Part shown: positions 45,133 to 53,935 of the stretch, one piece after another
How the letters are laid out: every line of letters begins with the position of its first letter
How positions within the stretch are numbered: the first letter of the stretch is position 1
NCBI RefSeq assembly: GCF_014638915.1
Contig: NZ_BMFQ01000004.1
Span: 372,001-436,000 of the forward strand
Length of the DNA stretch: 64,000 bases
Reading direction: 5' to 3'
From: Xanthomarina arctica
GTDB lineage: Bacteria; Bacteroidota; Bacteroidia; Flavobacteriales; Flavobacteriaceae
Made by a program: the position numbers and the translations under genes
The notes under the pieces: generated by a model
Told to the model about the DNA's origin: nothing
The model's input: the letters and a program-made list of their open reading frames with translations, nothing else
Databases searched by the model: none

Positions 45133-46140
45133 ATGAGTTTAAAAATCCATCTAGCAATTACTATAGATACGGAATGCGATAAAGGCGCTAAGTGGAAGGT
45201 AAAACAGCCCTTAACTTTTGAGAATATTTATCATGGTGTTGTTAATAATCTGCAACCCATATTTGATAAACATCAAATTAAGGCGACCTATTTATTAAGT
45301 CCAGAGATTATGATGGATGAAAAATCGGTAAAGGTTTTTAAGAATCTTGAGGATAGAGTTGAATTAAGTACCCATTTACATGCTGAGTTTATAGAACCGC
45401 AATCAAATTTTAATTGTACAAATACAAGTCTTTATCAGAGTGATTTTAATGCCGATATTGAAAGAGCGAAACTCGAAAATTTAACCGACTTGTTTAAGAA
45501 AACTTTTGGTTATCAGCCATTAACATTTAGAGCTGGCCGTTTTGGAATTAGTAAAGATTCCTTGCAGATTCTTCAAGACTTAGGTTATGTCGTTGATAGT
45601 TCTGTAACTCCAGATATGCAATGGCGGAATCAAGTGAGTGGTAATGTAGCAAATTTTTTTGGTGCACCTTATCAGCCTTACTATCCTTCAATAAAGGATT
45701 TTAGGAAAAAAGGAACCATGGATATTTTGCAGGTTCCAGTAACTTTAATCAATCCTAAACTTTCAAGATTACCTTTATGGTTAAAAAGAGGAATTAAGTT
45801 AAATAAACCATATCAACATATTATGTTTAATTATGGGACTAATTTTACTAAGCCAACATGGTTGAGGCCAACTTACTCTAATCTTAAAACAATGCAAAAT
45901 GTTACTAATAAATTTATCGAATTAAGCGATAATGAAGATGTGTTTTTATGTATGATGTTTCATAGCAATGAGTTTGAATTAGACATGAGTCCTTATAGTC
46001 TAACAAAACCAGCATTGGATAAAATTATGGAACGTTTAGATTCTTATTTAGAGTGGTTAAATAAAACACATAATACGTTTGGAATAGGACTTTCAGAGTT
46101 CAAAACCGTGTTTGACAATAAAGACACAAAACATACTTAA
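45133..46140 (+). CDS. Polysaccharide deacetylase-like protein
   Basis: A 335-residue protein of the NodB/polysaccharide deacetylase superfamily. The start LAITIDTECDKGAKW carries the conserved aspartates, STHLHAEF the metal-binding histidines, and LTFRAGRFGIS the RxGxxG-like strand; a late CMMFHSNEF resembles the catalytic histidine region. There is no signal peptide, so it would act in the cytoplasm, on a sugar nucleotide or lipid-linked intermediate rather than on finished polymer. Its stop overlaps the start of the sulfotransferase gene by one base. Confidence 0.8.
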   Translation: MSLKIHLAITIDTECDKGAKWKVKQPLTFENIYHGVVNNLQPIFDKHQIKATYLLSPEIMMDEKSVKVFKNLEDRVELSTHLHAEFIEPQSNFNCTNTSLYQSDFNADIERAKLENLTDLFKKTFGYQPLTFRAGRFGISKDSLQILQDLGYVVDSSVTPDMQWRNQVSGNVANFFGAPYQPYYPSIKDFRKKGTMDILQVPVTLINPKLSRLPLWLKRGIKLNKPYQHIMFNYGTNFTKPTWLRPTYSNLKTMQNVTNKFIELSDNEDVFLCMMFHSNEFELDMSPYSLTKPALDKIMERLDSYLEWLNKTHNTFGIGLSEFKTVFDNKDTKHT

Positions 46141-47069
46141 TGATGGATAGAAAGGTAATAATCCATATTGGATATTTTAAAACAGGAACGACTTGGTTTC
46201 AAGAAGTGTTCTTTCCAAAAGTGAATAATATTGCTTTTAGTAATCGGGCAAACTCATCTTTAGATGAGAACTTAATACTTATTAGACCTTTCGATTTTTC
46301 TTCTGAAAAGGTAAGAGGACATATTGATGATTTATTACCGGTAGATGACAACAAAACACTCTTATTATCAAGAGAGCGTTTGTCTGGTCATCCCTTTACA
46401 GGAGGTTATGACGCAAAGCTTATTGGAGACAGGCTTAAGGCAACCTATTCGGATGCAACAGTCGTTTTGTTTATTAGGGAACAAAAAAAAGCGATTGTTT
46501 CTACCTATAAGGAGTATGTGAAACGTGGAGGTATTGCACCCTTTGAAAAATGGATCTATACACACGAAAGAACCATCCCGAGTTTTCAATTAGATTATTT
46601 TAATTATCATAAACATGTTAGTTATTATTATGAGTTATTTGGGAAATCGAATGTTAAGGTTTATGCCTATGAAGATTTTACAGACGAACCGCAAAAGTTT
46701 TTAACAGCCTTTTCCAAAGAATTAAATTTAGATATTGATTTGTCACAATTTGATTTTAATAAAAAGGTTAATAAAGGTTTCTCCACGAAGTCTTTAAAAC
46801 TTTTAAGGTGGGCCAATAAATTTTCAAAAAACAAAAATCTAAACCCGTATCCAGCCATAAAAATTCCATTTTTAAGATTTATAATTACTAAATTTTGTAA
46901 GTTCATGGATGTCATGTTTTATTCTTGGATGAATCATGGGTTTTTAAAACCCAAAATACTGGTAGATATAGATAATAGGTTTAAGGAAAGTAATGCTGAG
47001 TTAAACCAATTACTAGACATGGATATTAAAAGCAAAGGTTACATTTGCAGTGATTTTAATGAAAATTGA
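46140..47069 (+). CDS. Sulfotransferase-family protein
   Basis: A 309-residue PAPS-dependent sulfotransferase-like enzyme. The 5'-phosphosulfate-binding loop is KTGTTWFQ near the N-terminus (consensus KxGTTW), and the 3'-phosphate-binding segment is FIREQKKAIVSTYKEYVKRGG, with the conserved arginine and serine. The C-terminal part is less conserved. In a polysaccharide operon it probably sulfates a sugar of the repeat unit, as in sulfated marine exopolysaccharides; the acceptor is unknown. Its ATG overlaps the previous stop (TAATG), so the genes are coupled. Confidence 0.85.
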   Translation: MMDRKVIIHIGYFKTGTTWFQEVFFPKVNNIAFSNRANSSLDENLILIRPFDFSSEKVRGHIDDLLPVDDNKTLLLSRERLSGHPFTGGYDAKLIGDRLKATYSDATVVLFIREQKKAIVSTYKEYVKRGGIAPFEKWIYTHERTIPSFQLDYFNYHKHVSYYYELFGKSNVKVYAYEDFTDEPQKFLTAFSKELNLDIDLSQFDFNKKVNKGFSTKSLKLLRWANKFSKNKNLNPYPAIKIPFLRFIITKFCKFMDVMFYSWMNHGFLKPKILVDIDNRFKESNAELNQLLDMDIKSKGYICSDFNEN

Positions 47070-47071
47070 AT

Positions 47072-48223
47072 ATGCTAAACATTGGTTTTATAACGAATAA
47101 TCACTACCCTCAAATGGGTGGTTTAGAATACTGCACGCATCATTTAGCAGAATACCTGAATCACTTAGAAGGTGTAAATGTTGCTGTAGCTTGTAGTACC
47201 TTGACTGATATTCCTTCTGATTTTAAGTATAGTTACCCATGTTATCGAGCTAAAAGTTTTTCAATATTAACACCTTGGTTGTTTCAGAGGAACCGGGAAC
47301 ATATGGTGAAACGAGAATCAATAAATTTGTTGCATGGTCAAATGCTTCATGGAGGAGGTTTTGATGCTATGGATTTAAGTAAAAAGTTTCAAGTTCCGTT
47401 TATTGCACAATCACATGGAGCAGATGTTCAAGTAGTTCCAGAAATTAATTATGGAGCATTAAATAATATAGAACAAAAGGAGCAAATAAAACAGGTCTTA
47501 AAAAGAGCAGATAAGCTAATTGCTGTAAGTTCAATTAACAAGCAGAATATGATTGATCTTGGTGCCAAACCAGAAAATGTGGAAGTAGTGCATAATGGTG
47601 TAGATATAGAAAAAATTAATGCCATACCTTTTTATGATTTAAGACCACAATTTAATTTAAAACCTGATGATTTTGTGATTATTACTGTTGGTCGTAATAA
47701 ACCGGTGAAGCGTATGGAACTACTTTTCGAAGCCTTGCAAAAATTAAAGGATTATAAATCGATAAAATGTCTATGTGTTGGACCTAAACAAAATTTAGAA
47801 AAGCTGGCAAAAAAGTATGATGTTCTTGATCAGGTAGTTTTGTCTGGATCTATTCCAGAAAATATGAACTTCAATATACAGCCCCCTTATCCAGATTTAA
47901 TCAATGCCTACAGAGCATCGAATGTTTTTGTGTCTTGTTCTTATGTCGAAGCTTTTAGTGGTGCTTCAACAGATGCGCTTGCTTGCGGTATTCCAATAGT
48001 TATAGGTCAAAAACACGGGGTGAAAGATGTTATTGAACGTGGTAAAACAGGTTGGGTAATGGAATCTGAAACTCCAAATGGGTTAGCCGATTTAATTCTT
48101 AGTCTATATGAGGATAGGGAGATGCTAAAATTAAATAATAAAGTAATTAAAACCTCTATAAACCAATTGTCTTGGGATAGGATTTCAAAGCAGATGGTAG
48201 AAGTTTATAAAAGTGTTGTTTAA
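47072..48223 (+). CDS. Glycosyltransferase family 4 protein
   Basis: A 383-residue GT-B fold transferase. The N-terminal acceptor domain begins NIGFITNNHYPQMGGLEYCTHHLAEYL with the glycine-rich loop; AQSHGADVQ and the IAVSS segment follow. The donor domain has VGRNKPVKRMELLFEAL, VLSGSIP and a SYVEAFSGASTDALACGIPIVIG block with the E-x7-E type arrangement of the family. I chose the ATG at 47072, two bases after the previous stop; an in-frame TTG at 47066 would overlap that stop. Donor and acceptor sugars cannot be told. Confidence 0.9.
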   Translation: MLNIGFITNNHYPQMGGLEYCTHHLAEYLNHLEGVNVAVACSTLTDIPSDFKYSYPCYRAKSFSILTPWLFQRNREHMVKRESINLLHGQMLHGGGFDAMDLSKKFQVPFIAQSHGADVQVVPEINYGALNNIEQKEQIKQVLKRADKLIAVSSINKQNMIDLGAKPENVEVVHNGVDIEKINAIPFYDLRPQFNLKPDDFVIITVGRNKPVKRMELLFEALQKLKDYKSIKCLCVGPKQNLEKLAKKYDVLDQVVLSGSIPENMNFNIQPPYPDLINAYRASNVFVSCSYVEAFSGASTDALACGIPIVIGQKHGVKDVIERGKTGWVMESETPNGLADLILSLYEDREMLKLNNKVIKTSINQLSWDRISKQMVEVYKSVV

Positions 48224-48225
48224 TT

Positions 48226-49662
48226 ATGCTATTCAACTCTTTCGAATATTTAATTTTTTTACCAACAGTCTTTCTGTTATATTGGTTTGTATTTAATCGA
48301 CACTTAAAACTTCAGAACCTTTTTTTATTAGTTATAAGTTATGTTTTTTATGGCTGGTGGGATTGGCGATTTCTTACATTAATTGCGTTTAGTTCTTTAA
48401 TAGATTATAACATAGGGTTACAATTAGATAAGACCAAGGTTGTAAAAAAACGAAAACTATTATTGTATACAAGCATTCTAGTTAATTTAGGGTTTCTAGG
48501 GTATTTCAAGTATTATAATTTCTTTATCGATAATTTTAAGCTTGCGTTTGACTCTATTGGTATTAATATGAACTTGTCCTCATTGCAAGTTATTTTGCCT
48601 GTGGGTATTAGTTTTTACACCTTTCAAACCATGAGTTACACTATTGATGTGTATCGAGAAAAACTAAAACCAACAAAAAATGCTATTCAGTTTTTTGCTT
48701 ATGTGAGTTTTTTTCCGCAGTTGGTAGCTGGACCCATTGAAAGAGCAAAGAATCTATTACCACAATTTAATACGAAGAGAAAATTTAGTGCTACGTTAGC
48801 TCAAGATGGATTGAGACAAATACTTTGGGGGCTTTTTAAGAAAGTGGTGATTGCAGATAACTGTGCTGTTTACGTCAATCAAATTTTTGATGCACCTCAA
48901 GATTATAATGGGATTACTTTGGTTTTTGGAGCAGTTATGTTTGCGTTTCAAATTTATGGAGATTTTTCAGGGTATTCAGATATAGCTATTGGTACAGCTA
49001 AATTATTTGGCTTTAACTTGATGCAAAACTTTGCAACTCCTTATTTTTCTAGAGATATAGCTGAGTTTTGGAGACGTTGGCACATTTCTTTATCAACTTG
49101 GTTTAGAGATTATGTTTATATCCCGCTAGGTGGAAGTAGAGGGTCTGTATGGTTTAAGGTTAGGAATACGTTTATTATATTTTTAGTAAGTGGGTTTTGG
49201 CATGGTGCCAATTGGACATTTATTGTCTGGGGATTTTTAAATGCATTATATTTTTTACCAATTTTGCTCACCAAGAATAATAGGAATCATTTGGATGTGG
49301 TTGCCCCAAATTCGGTTTTGCCATCAATAAAAGAATTATTTCTGATGCTTACAACATTTTGTCTAACAACCATTGCTTGGGTGTTTTTCCGTGCGGATAC
49401 TATAAATGATGCATTTAATTATTATCATTCTATTGTTTTTAATCCGAATGGTTTTTTAGGGAGGCTTGAGTTTATAAGAATTGTACCTATCTTATTCATA
49501 TTTATTATAATGGAGTGGTTTTTGCGTAAAGCAAATAAGTCCATGATTTTTTCAAATAAATTTACTTGGTTTAATTCCATGATGATTGTACTCGTAATAA
49601 TTCTAATAATTTGGTTGGGTAACTTTTTGAATCCTCAAGAATTTATATATTTTGATTTTTAA
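48226..49662 (+). CDS. AlgI-type membrane-bound O-acyltransferase (MBOAT)
   Basis: A 478-residue multi-pass membrane protein of the MBOAT superfamily, closest in layout to AlgI, which passes acetyl groups across the membrane for O-acetylation of polysaccharide. The conserved ILPVGISFYTFQTMSYTIDVYR, the FFPQLVAGPIERA segment, RRWHISLSTWFRDYVYIPLGGSR and GFWHGANWTFIVWGFLNAL with the catalytic histidine are all present. About ten membrane segments are seen. The next gene is an SGNH-like protein, the usual kind of partner that carries out final transfer to sugar. Confidence 0.93.
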   Translation: MLFNSFEYLIFLPTVFLLYWFVFNRHLKLQNLFLLVISYVFYGWWDWRFLTLIAFSSLIDYNIGLQLDKTKVVKKRKLLLYTSILVNLGFLGYFKYYNFFIDNFKLAFDSIGINMNLSSLQVILPVGISFYTFQTMSYTIDVYREKLKPTKNAIQFFAYVSFFPQLVAGPIERAKNLLPQFNTKRKFSATLAQDGLRQILWGLFKKVVIADNCAVYVNQIFDAPQDYNGITLVFGAVMFAFQIYGDFSGYSDIAIGTAKLFGFNLMQNFATPYFSRDIAEFWRRWHISLSTWFRDYVYIPLGGSRGSVWFKVRNTFIIFLVSGFWHGANWTFIVWGFLNALYFLPILLTKNNRNHLDVVAPNSVLPSIKELFLMLTTFCLTTIAWVFFRADTINDAFNYYHSIVFNPNGFLGRLEFIRIVPILFIFIIMEWFLRKANKSMIFSNKFTWFNSMMIVLVIILIIWLGNFLNPQEFIYFDF

Positions 49663-49663
49663 G

Positions 49664-50569
49664 ATGAAATTTGTAAAACATATAATTTTAAGTATAGCTG
49701 GAATCTTTGTCTTTGGCTTAATTATGAATTTCATAATAAAAAGGATTGCGTTAAAGGATTTCAAAATAAAAGCAGATAAAACTATTTTAGTTTTTGGTGA
49801 TTCTCATGCAGAATGTAATTTTTATGATGAAGGTAATGAGATTCAAAATTTCGGTGTGCGCTCTGAAGCTCCTAATTTTACATTATTGAAAGCTCAACAC
49901 CTTCTAAAACCAAATAGTAATCAGAAAATTGTTATGACATTATCACCTCATAATATTAGTAACTGGCGAGAAAAACAATATTATGAACAAGATTCTTCTG
50001 CAGGAATGATCAGCAAATATTGGAGTCTAATAGGTCATAGATATCTGTTGAATAATTACAGTAGCTTACCTGTGAAAACAAGAGCCCTATTGCATTTAAA
50101 AAAAGTAACTGGTGCTCCTAATATTGAGTCTTCATTTTTAGTTAAAAATAATTTTAAAGGTGGTTTTTATAGAGATAAGGATACAACAATTTTAAGTTCA
50201 AAATTTGTTAAAAAATCGTTCCAACGTCATTTTGGTGATGAAAATTTTAATAATAAAAATATAGAGTTAAGTTCGGAGAAATTTAAGAAATATTTTATAG
50301 AATTAATCGATTTTACAACCTCAACAAATGAGGAGGTAATAATTATTGGTACACCAGTTCATGAAAAATATTTAAGCTTATTGTCTCAAGAACAATATGG
50401 GGACTATAAATTATTTTTGTCACAGCTACAAGAGGAATTTCCAAAAATTCAAATACTTGATTATACAGAGTTAAGCATTCCAGATAACTTCTATCTAGAT
50501 AGCGATCATTTAAATTTTGAAGGAGCTAAATATTTCACTGAATTGGTAATTGAAGAAATAAATAATTAA
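49664..50569 (+). CDS. Membrane-anchored SGNH/GDSL-like protein, partner of the AlgI-type acyltransferase
   Basis: A 301-residue protein with one N-terminal transmembrane helix (HIILSIAGIFVFGLIMNFII) and a periplasmic domain. VFGDSHAECNF carries the nucleophile serine block of SGNH hydrolases and SDHLNFEGA the C-terminal Asp-x-x-His pair; GTPVHEK is probably part of block III. It resembles AlgJ/AlgX-type acetyltransferases in function, though overall similarity is not obvious. I chose the ATG at 49664 over a TTG at 49652 lying within the MBOAT gene end. Its stop overlaps the next start (TAATG). Confidence 0.8.
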   Translation: MKFVKHIILSIAGIFVFGLIMNFIIKRIALKDFKIKADKTILVFGDSHAECNFYDEGNEIQNFGVRSEAPNFTLLKAQHLLKPNSNQKIVMTLSPHNISNWREKQYYEQDSSAGMISKYWSLIGHRYLLNNYSSLPVKTRALLHLKKVTGAPNIESSFLVKNNFKGGFYRDKDTTILSSKFVKKSFQRHFGDENFNNKNIELSSEKFKKYFIELIDFTTSTNEEVIIIGTPVHEKYLSLLSQEQYGDYKLFLSQLQEEFPKIQILDYTELSIPDNFYLDSDHLNFEGAKYFTELVIEEINN

Positions 50570-51705
50570 TGAAATTAGCCATACTTGCACAATCCTACCT
50601 GTTTGATGAAACTGCTTCCATCAATGGGTCTTTGGTGCAATTATATAATTTAGCTCAAGGATTCTACAAAAATGGAGTAGAGGTTCATTATATATGTACA
50701 ACGAATGATACCTCTAAACCAAAATATGAACTTATAAATGGCGTTCAATTTTATTGGATTCAGTCTCAAAAGGGTCTTTTTGAATGGAAGCGAACCATGA
50801 CTCTTTACAAAAAAATACTTATTAATATTTCACCTGACGCTATTTATGTTCGTGGTCGAAATGTATTACAATTTATAGCGGGTACTTATGCCAAAGCCGA
50901 AAATAAAGTTTTTGTATGGGGAACCAATGGTGATGATAGTGCGGAGTTTAACAAAAATGTAAAGCGTTTAAGAGAGTCTAAAAGATCAATAGTCAAAAAA
51001 TTCTTGCTCTATCCTTTTAAAGCTCTTGAAGATATTTACATTAATATGGGTATGAAAATGCCTAACTACATAGTAAATCAAAATACACATCAAAAAGAGC
51101 AAACTAAAAAGTGCTTAAATAGAGATGGACTTGTTTTAAACAGTTACTATTATATTGAAAGTACAGAAGGAAGTCCAATTAAAAATAAAGTGTCATGGTT
51201 AGCTCGATGGTCTAAAGAGAAACAGCCCGAACTATTTATCGAAATGGTATCAAAATTAGAAAAACAGAATTTTAGTTTTATCATGGCAGGAACCTCTAAT
51301 AATTTGGATGAGAATAACAAATTAAAGGAAAAGGCTAAACAATTTAATATAGAAACACCTGGGAAAATAGCTTACAAAAATGTAAATGATTATTTTGCAC
51401 AATCTTTAATATTTGTAAACACCAGCTATAGAGAAGGGGTTTCAAATACATTTATTGAAGCGATGTTAAATGGTGTTCCTGTTTTATCCTTGAATTCTAA
51501 TCCTAATAATTGGTTAACCGATTTTAACATTGGATATTGCGCTAACGGTAAATTAGAAGATTTAACCAGAACTCTAAATGATTTATTGGAAGATAGAGAG
51601 AAGTTGAAAAAGATGAGTGCTGATTCAAAAACATTTGCAAAACAGCAGTTTTCAAATGATAGTATTATAGAAAGCTATATAAATTTATTTCAGAAAAATG
51701 CGTAA
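50569..51705 (+). CDS. Glycosyltransferase family 4 protein
   Basis: A 378-residue GT-B transferase. N-terminal LAILAQSYLFDETASINGSLVQLYNLAQGF is followed by a donor domain with NKVSWLARWSKEKQPELFIEMVSKL, FIMAGTSNN, then VNTSYREGVSNTFIEAMLNGVPVLSL, where EGVSNTFIEAM is the E-x7-E donor motif. A companion gene of similar type follows with an 8-bp overlap; the pair share the KQPELFIE/KRPELFIE segment and may be duplicates or act in consecutive steps. Sugar specificity is unknown. Confidence 0.88.
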   Translation: MKLAILAQSYLFDETASINGSLVQLYNLAQGFYKNGVEVHYICTTNDTSKPKYELINGVQFYWIQSQKGLFEWKRTMTLYKKILINISPDAIYVRGRNVLQFIAGTYAKAENKVFVWGTNGDDSAEFNKNVKRLRESKRSIVKKFLLYPFKALEDIYINMGMKMPNYIVNQNTHQKEQTKKCLNRDGLVLNSYYYIESTEGSPIKNKVSWLARWSKEKQPELFIEMVSKLEKQNFSFIMAGTSNNLDENNKLKEKAKQFNIETPGKIAYKNVNDYFAQSLIFVNTSYREGVSNTFIEAMLNGVPVLSLNSNPNNWLTDFNIGYCANGKLEDLTRTLNDLLEDREKLKKMSADSKTFAKQQFSNDSIIESYINLFQKNA

Positions 51706-52855
51706 AGGAGATAAAGTGGTGTTTGTAATGCCTTGGCATATTTCGGAACGAGGTGGTGGAGCAGAGGTTCAGGCTAATTATTTAGCCCAAGAATTAGCAG
51801 AAAGAGGTTTTCATGTTTCCTATATTTGTCAGACAACCATAACAAGCAAAATAAATACCATTGAACGAATAGACAATATTCATGTACATTTCTTAAGAGC
51901 ATCTGGAAGGTTTCAATGGCGTGATCAATATAAATATCTAGAACCGTTAAATGCAATTCAACCAGACTATATTTTACAGCGGTTGTCTTCTAATGTCACT
52001 TATGTAATAGGGAAATACAGTTCTAAAAATAACTGTAAATTAATATGGTTTTGTACAGATAATAAAAGCCCGTTTTCTGATTTTCATGCTTCAAAATTTA
52101 AAGAACGGTCAACAATTAAATCTTTAGGAATTTTGAAATACTCACTTTTATTAGCGAGTAATAAACTCATGGATTATTACCGAAATAAAGGTATGAATCA
52201 AGTAGATATAGCATTCTCACAAAATGATTTTCAGAAGGAAAAAGTAAAAAGTAGTTTTGGTTTAAAATCACATCATATGATTTCTGGTCATCCCTTACCA
52301 GAACATGGAATATCAATTTCAAAACGTTTTCAGAACAAAACCATTTTATGGTGTGCAAATTTTGGAGCCCATAAGCGTCCTGAGTTATTTATTGAATTAG
52401 CATCCAAAATGGTACATACAGATTATAAATTTGTTATGGTTGGAGGTCATAGTGATAAAAGTTATGTTGAACAGTTATTTTCTAACAAACCAAAGAATCT
52501 TATTACCACAGGCACGCTTAATTTTGATGAGGCCTTATGCTATTTTAATGAAGCCACTATTTTTGTGAATACATCGGCACCTGGTGGTGATGGTTTTCCA
52601 AATACATTTATTCAGGCTTGGTTAAGAGAGGTTCCTGTTGTTAGTTTTGGCTTTGACCCAGATAATATTATTTTTAATAATAAATTAGGTTATAATGTAT
52701 CACAACCAGACGAAGCCGTAAAACGAATAGAAGATTTACTAAATAACCAGGCCAAATATGAGAAGTTATCCAAAAACAGCTACACATATGCTATAGAAAA
52801 TCACAGTATAAAAAAAATGACTGATAATTTTTTAAAAGTCCTTCAAACTAAATGA
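51698..52855 (+). CDS. Glycosyltransferase family 4 protein
   Basis: A 385-residue GT-B transferase. The acceptor domain contains HISERGGGAEVQANYLAQELAERG with the typical glycine-rich loop; the donor domain contains WCANFGAHKRPELFIELASKM, KFVMVGGHS and NTSAPGGDGFPNTFIQAWLREVPVVSF, where GFPNTFIQAW replaces the usual second glutamate by glutamine. It overlaps the preceding gene by 8 bp and the following one by ATGA, so it is tightly coupled. Similarity to the preceding protein suggests a duplicated pair with changed specificity. Confidence 0.88.
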   Translation: MRKGDKVVFVMPWHISERGGGAEVQANYLAQELAERGFHVSYICQTTITSKINTIERIDNIHVHFLRASGRFQWRDQYKYLEPLNAIQPDYILQRLSSNVTYVIGKYSSKNNCKLIWFCTDNKSPFSDFHASKFKERSTIKSLGILKYSLLLASNKLMDYYRNKGMNQVDIAFSQNDFQKEKVKSSFGLKSHHMISGHPLPEHGISISKRFQNKTILWCANFGAHKRPELFIELASKMVHTDYKFVMVGGHSDKSYVEQLFSNKPKNLITTGTLNFDEALCYFNEATIFVNTSAPGGDGFPNTFIQAWLREVPVVSFGFDPDNIIFNNKLGYNVSQPDEAVKRIEDLLNNQAKYEKLSKNSYTYAIENHSIKKMTDNFLKVLQTK

Positions 52856-53931
52856 AAATATTACACTGCATAAACAGTCCCCATATAGGAGGTATTGAGC
52901 GTTTGGTGATTGAGCTTGCTATAGAGCAAAAAAAACAAGGGATTGATGTGTCCGTAATGTTAGATAGTTTAGAAGGACAATACTATGAGTATTTGTTATC
53001 TCAAAACATACCAATTCTAGAGTCTGAAGTTAAAGGTGGTTTCGATATGAGTCTAAGAACTTATAAAAATTTAAAAACAGCATTTAAAGTATTTCAAATT
53101 ATTCACCTTCATAATTTTTCACCTATAAGATCTATGGCGGCTAAAGCTTCCAAAGTAAAAATTGTTTATACAATACATGGGCTTTCTAAAGGAATAAGAA
53201 ATGAGAGTAAAATAAAAACTGTTATCAGGGAGGCTATCAAGACATATTATTTAAATCGCGTTGATATTTTGGTGGCTAATTCAGAATATACTTTAGGTTT
53301 AGCTATTGCTGGTTATGGATTAAAACATATTAATAAGTTAGTTGTATTAAATGGCATTAAACTACCTAAAGATACGCTCACAGGAAATAATAGCTCACAG
53401 GATTTCAATATTGGTTTAGTCTCTCGGTTTACGCCAAGAAAAAGAATTGATAGACTAATTGAGGCTTTTAAACTATTTTTAGATAAAGGAGGGAAAGGTA
53501 GGCTCATTTTGGTTGGAGACGGTTCGACATTCCAGGTCATTAATGAATTAATAACTAAATTAGAAATAGGAGACTTCATTGATGTTTTAGGGTATCAATC
53601 GAAAGTAGAAGATTACTATAAAACATTTAATGTATGTGTATTTCCTTCTGAACATGAACCATTTGGTTTGGTTGCTGTTGAAGCCTACCTTCATGGTAAA
53701 CCAGTCTTAGCCTTTAACGATTCTGGCGGTTTAAAGGAAGTTGTAGCCCCTTTAGAACCAGAAAACATTGTCGACACTGAAAATGAATTAGCCGAACGCT
53801 TAATTTGGTGTTTACAAAACAAAGATAAAATCCAACAAAATTCGGAAAAAAGAATACAATATGCTCAAAATAATTTTTCAATAGAACGTATGGAAAGAGA
53901 TTATTATAACGTTTATAAAAACATCCTTTAG
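52852..53931 (+). CDS. Glycosyltransferase family 4 protein
   Basis: A 359-residue GT-B transferase. The start ILHCINSPHIGGIERLVIELAIEQKKQG and the HLHNFSP segment define the acceptor side; the donor side has GLVSRFTPRKRIDRLIEAFKLF, LVGDGS, and PSEHEPFGLVAVEAYLHGKPVLAFNDSGGLKEVV with EPFGLVAVEA as the E-x7-E motif. This is a canonical GT4 (GT1-superfamily Pfam) enzyme. Both glutamates are present, unlike in the preceding gene. The next transferase starts four bases downstream. Confidence 0.92.
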   Translation: MKILHCINSPHIGGIERLVIELAIEQKKQGIDVSVMLDSLEGQYYEYLLSQNIPILESEVKGGFDMSLRTYKNLKTAFKVFQIIHLHNFSPIRSMAAKASKVKIVYTIHGLSKGIRNESKIKTVIREAIKTYYLNRVDILVANSEYTLGLAIAGYGLKHINKLVVLNGIKLPKDTLTGNNSSQDFNIGLVSRFTPRKRIDRLIEAFKLFLDKGGKGRLILVGDGSTFQVINELITKLEIGDFIDVLGYQSKVEDYYKTFNVCVFPSEHEPFGLVAVEAYLHGKPVLAFNDSGGLKEVVAPLEPENIVDTENELAERLIWCLQNKDKIQQNSEKRIQYAQNNFSIERMERDYYNVYKNIL

Positions 53932-53935
53932 CTTT

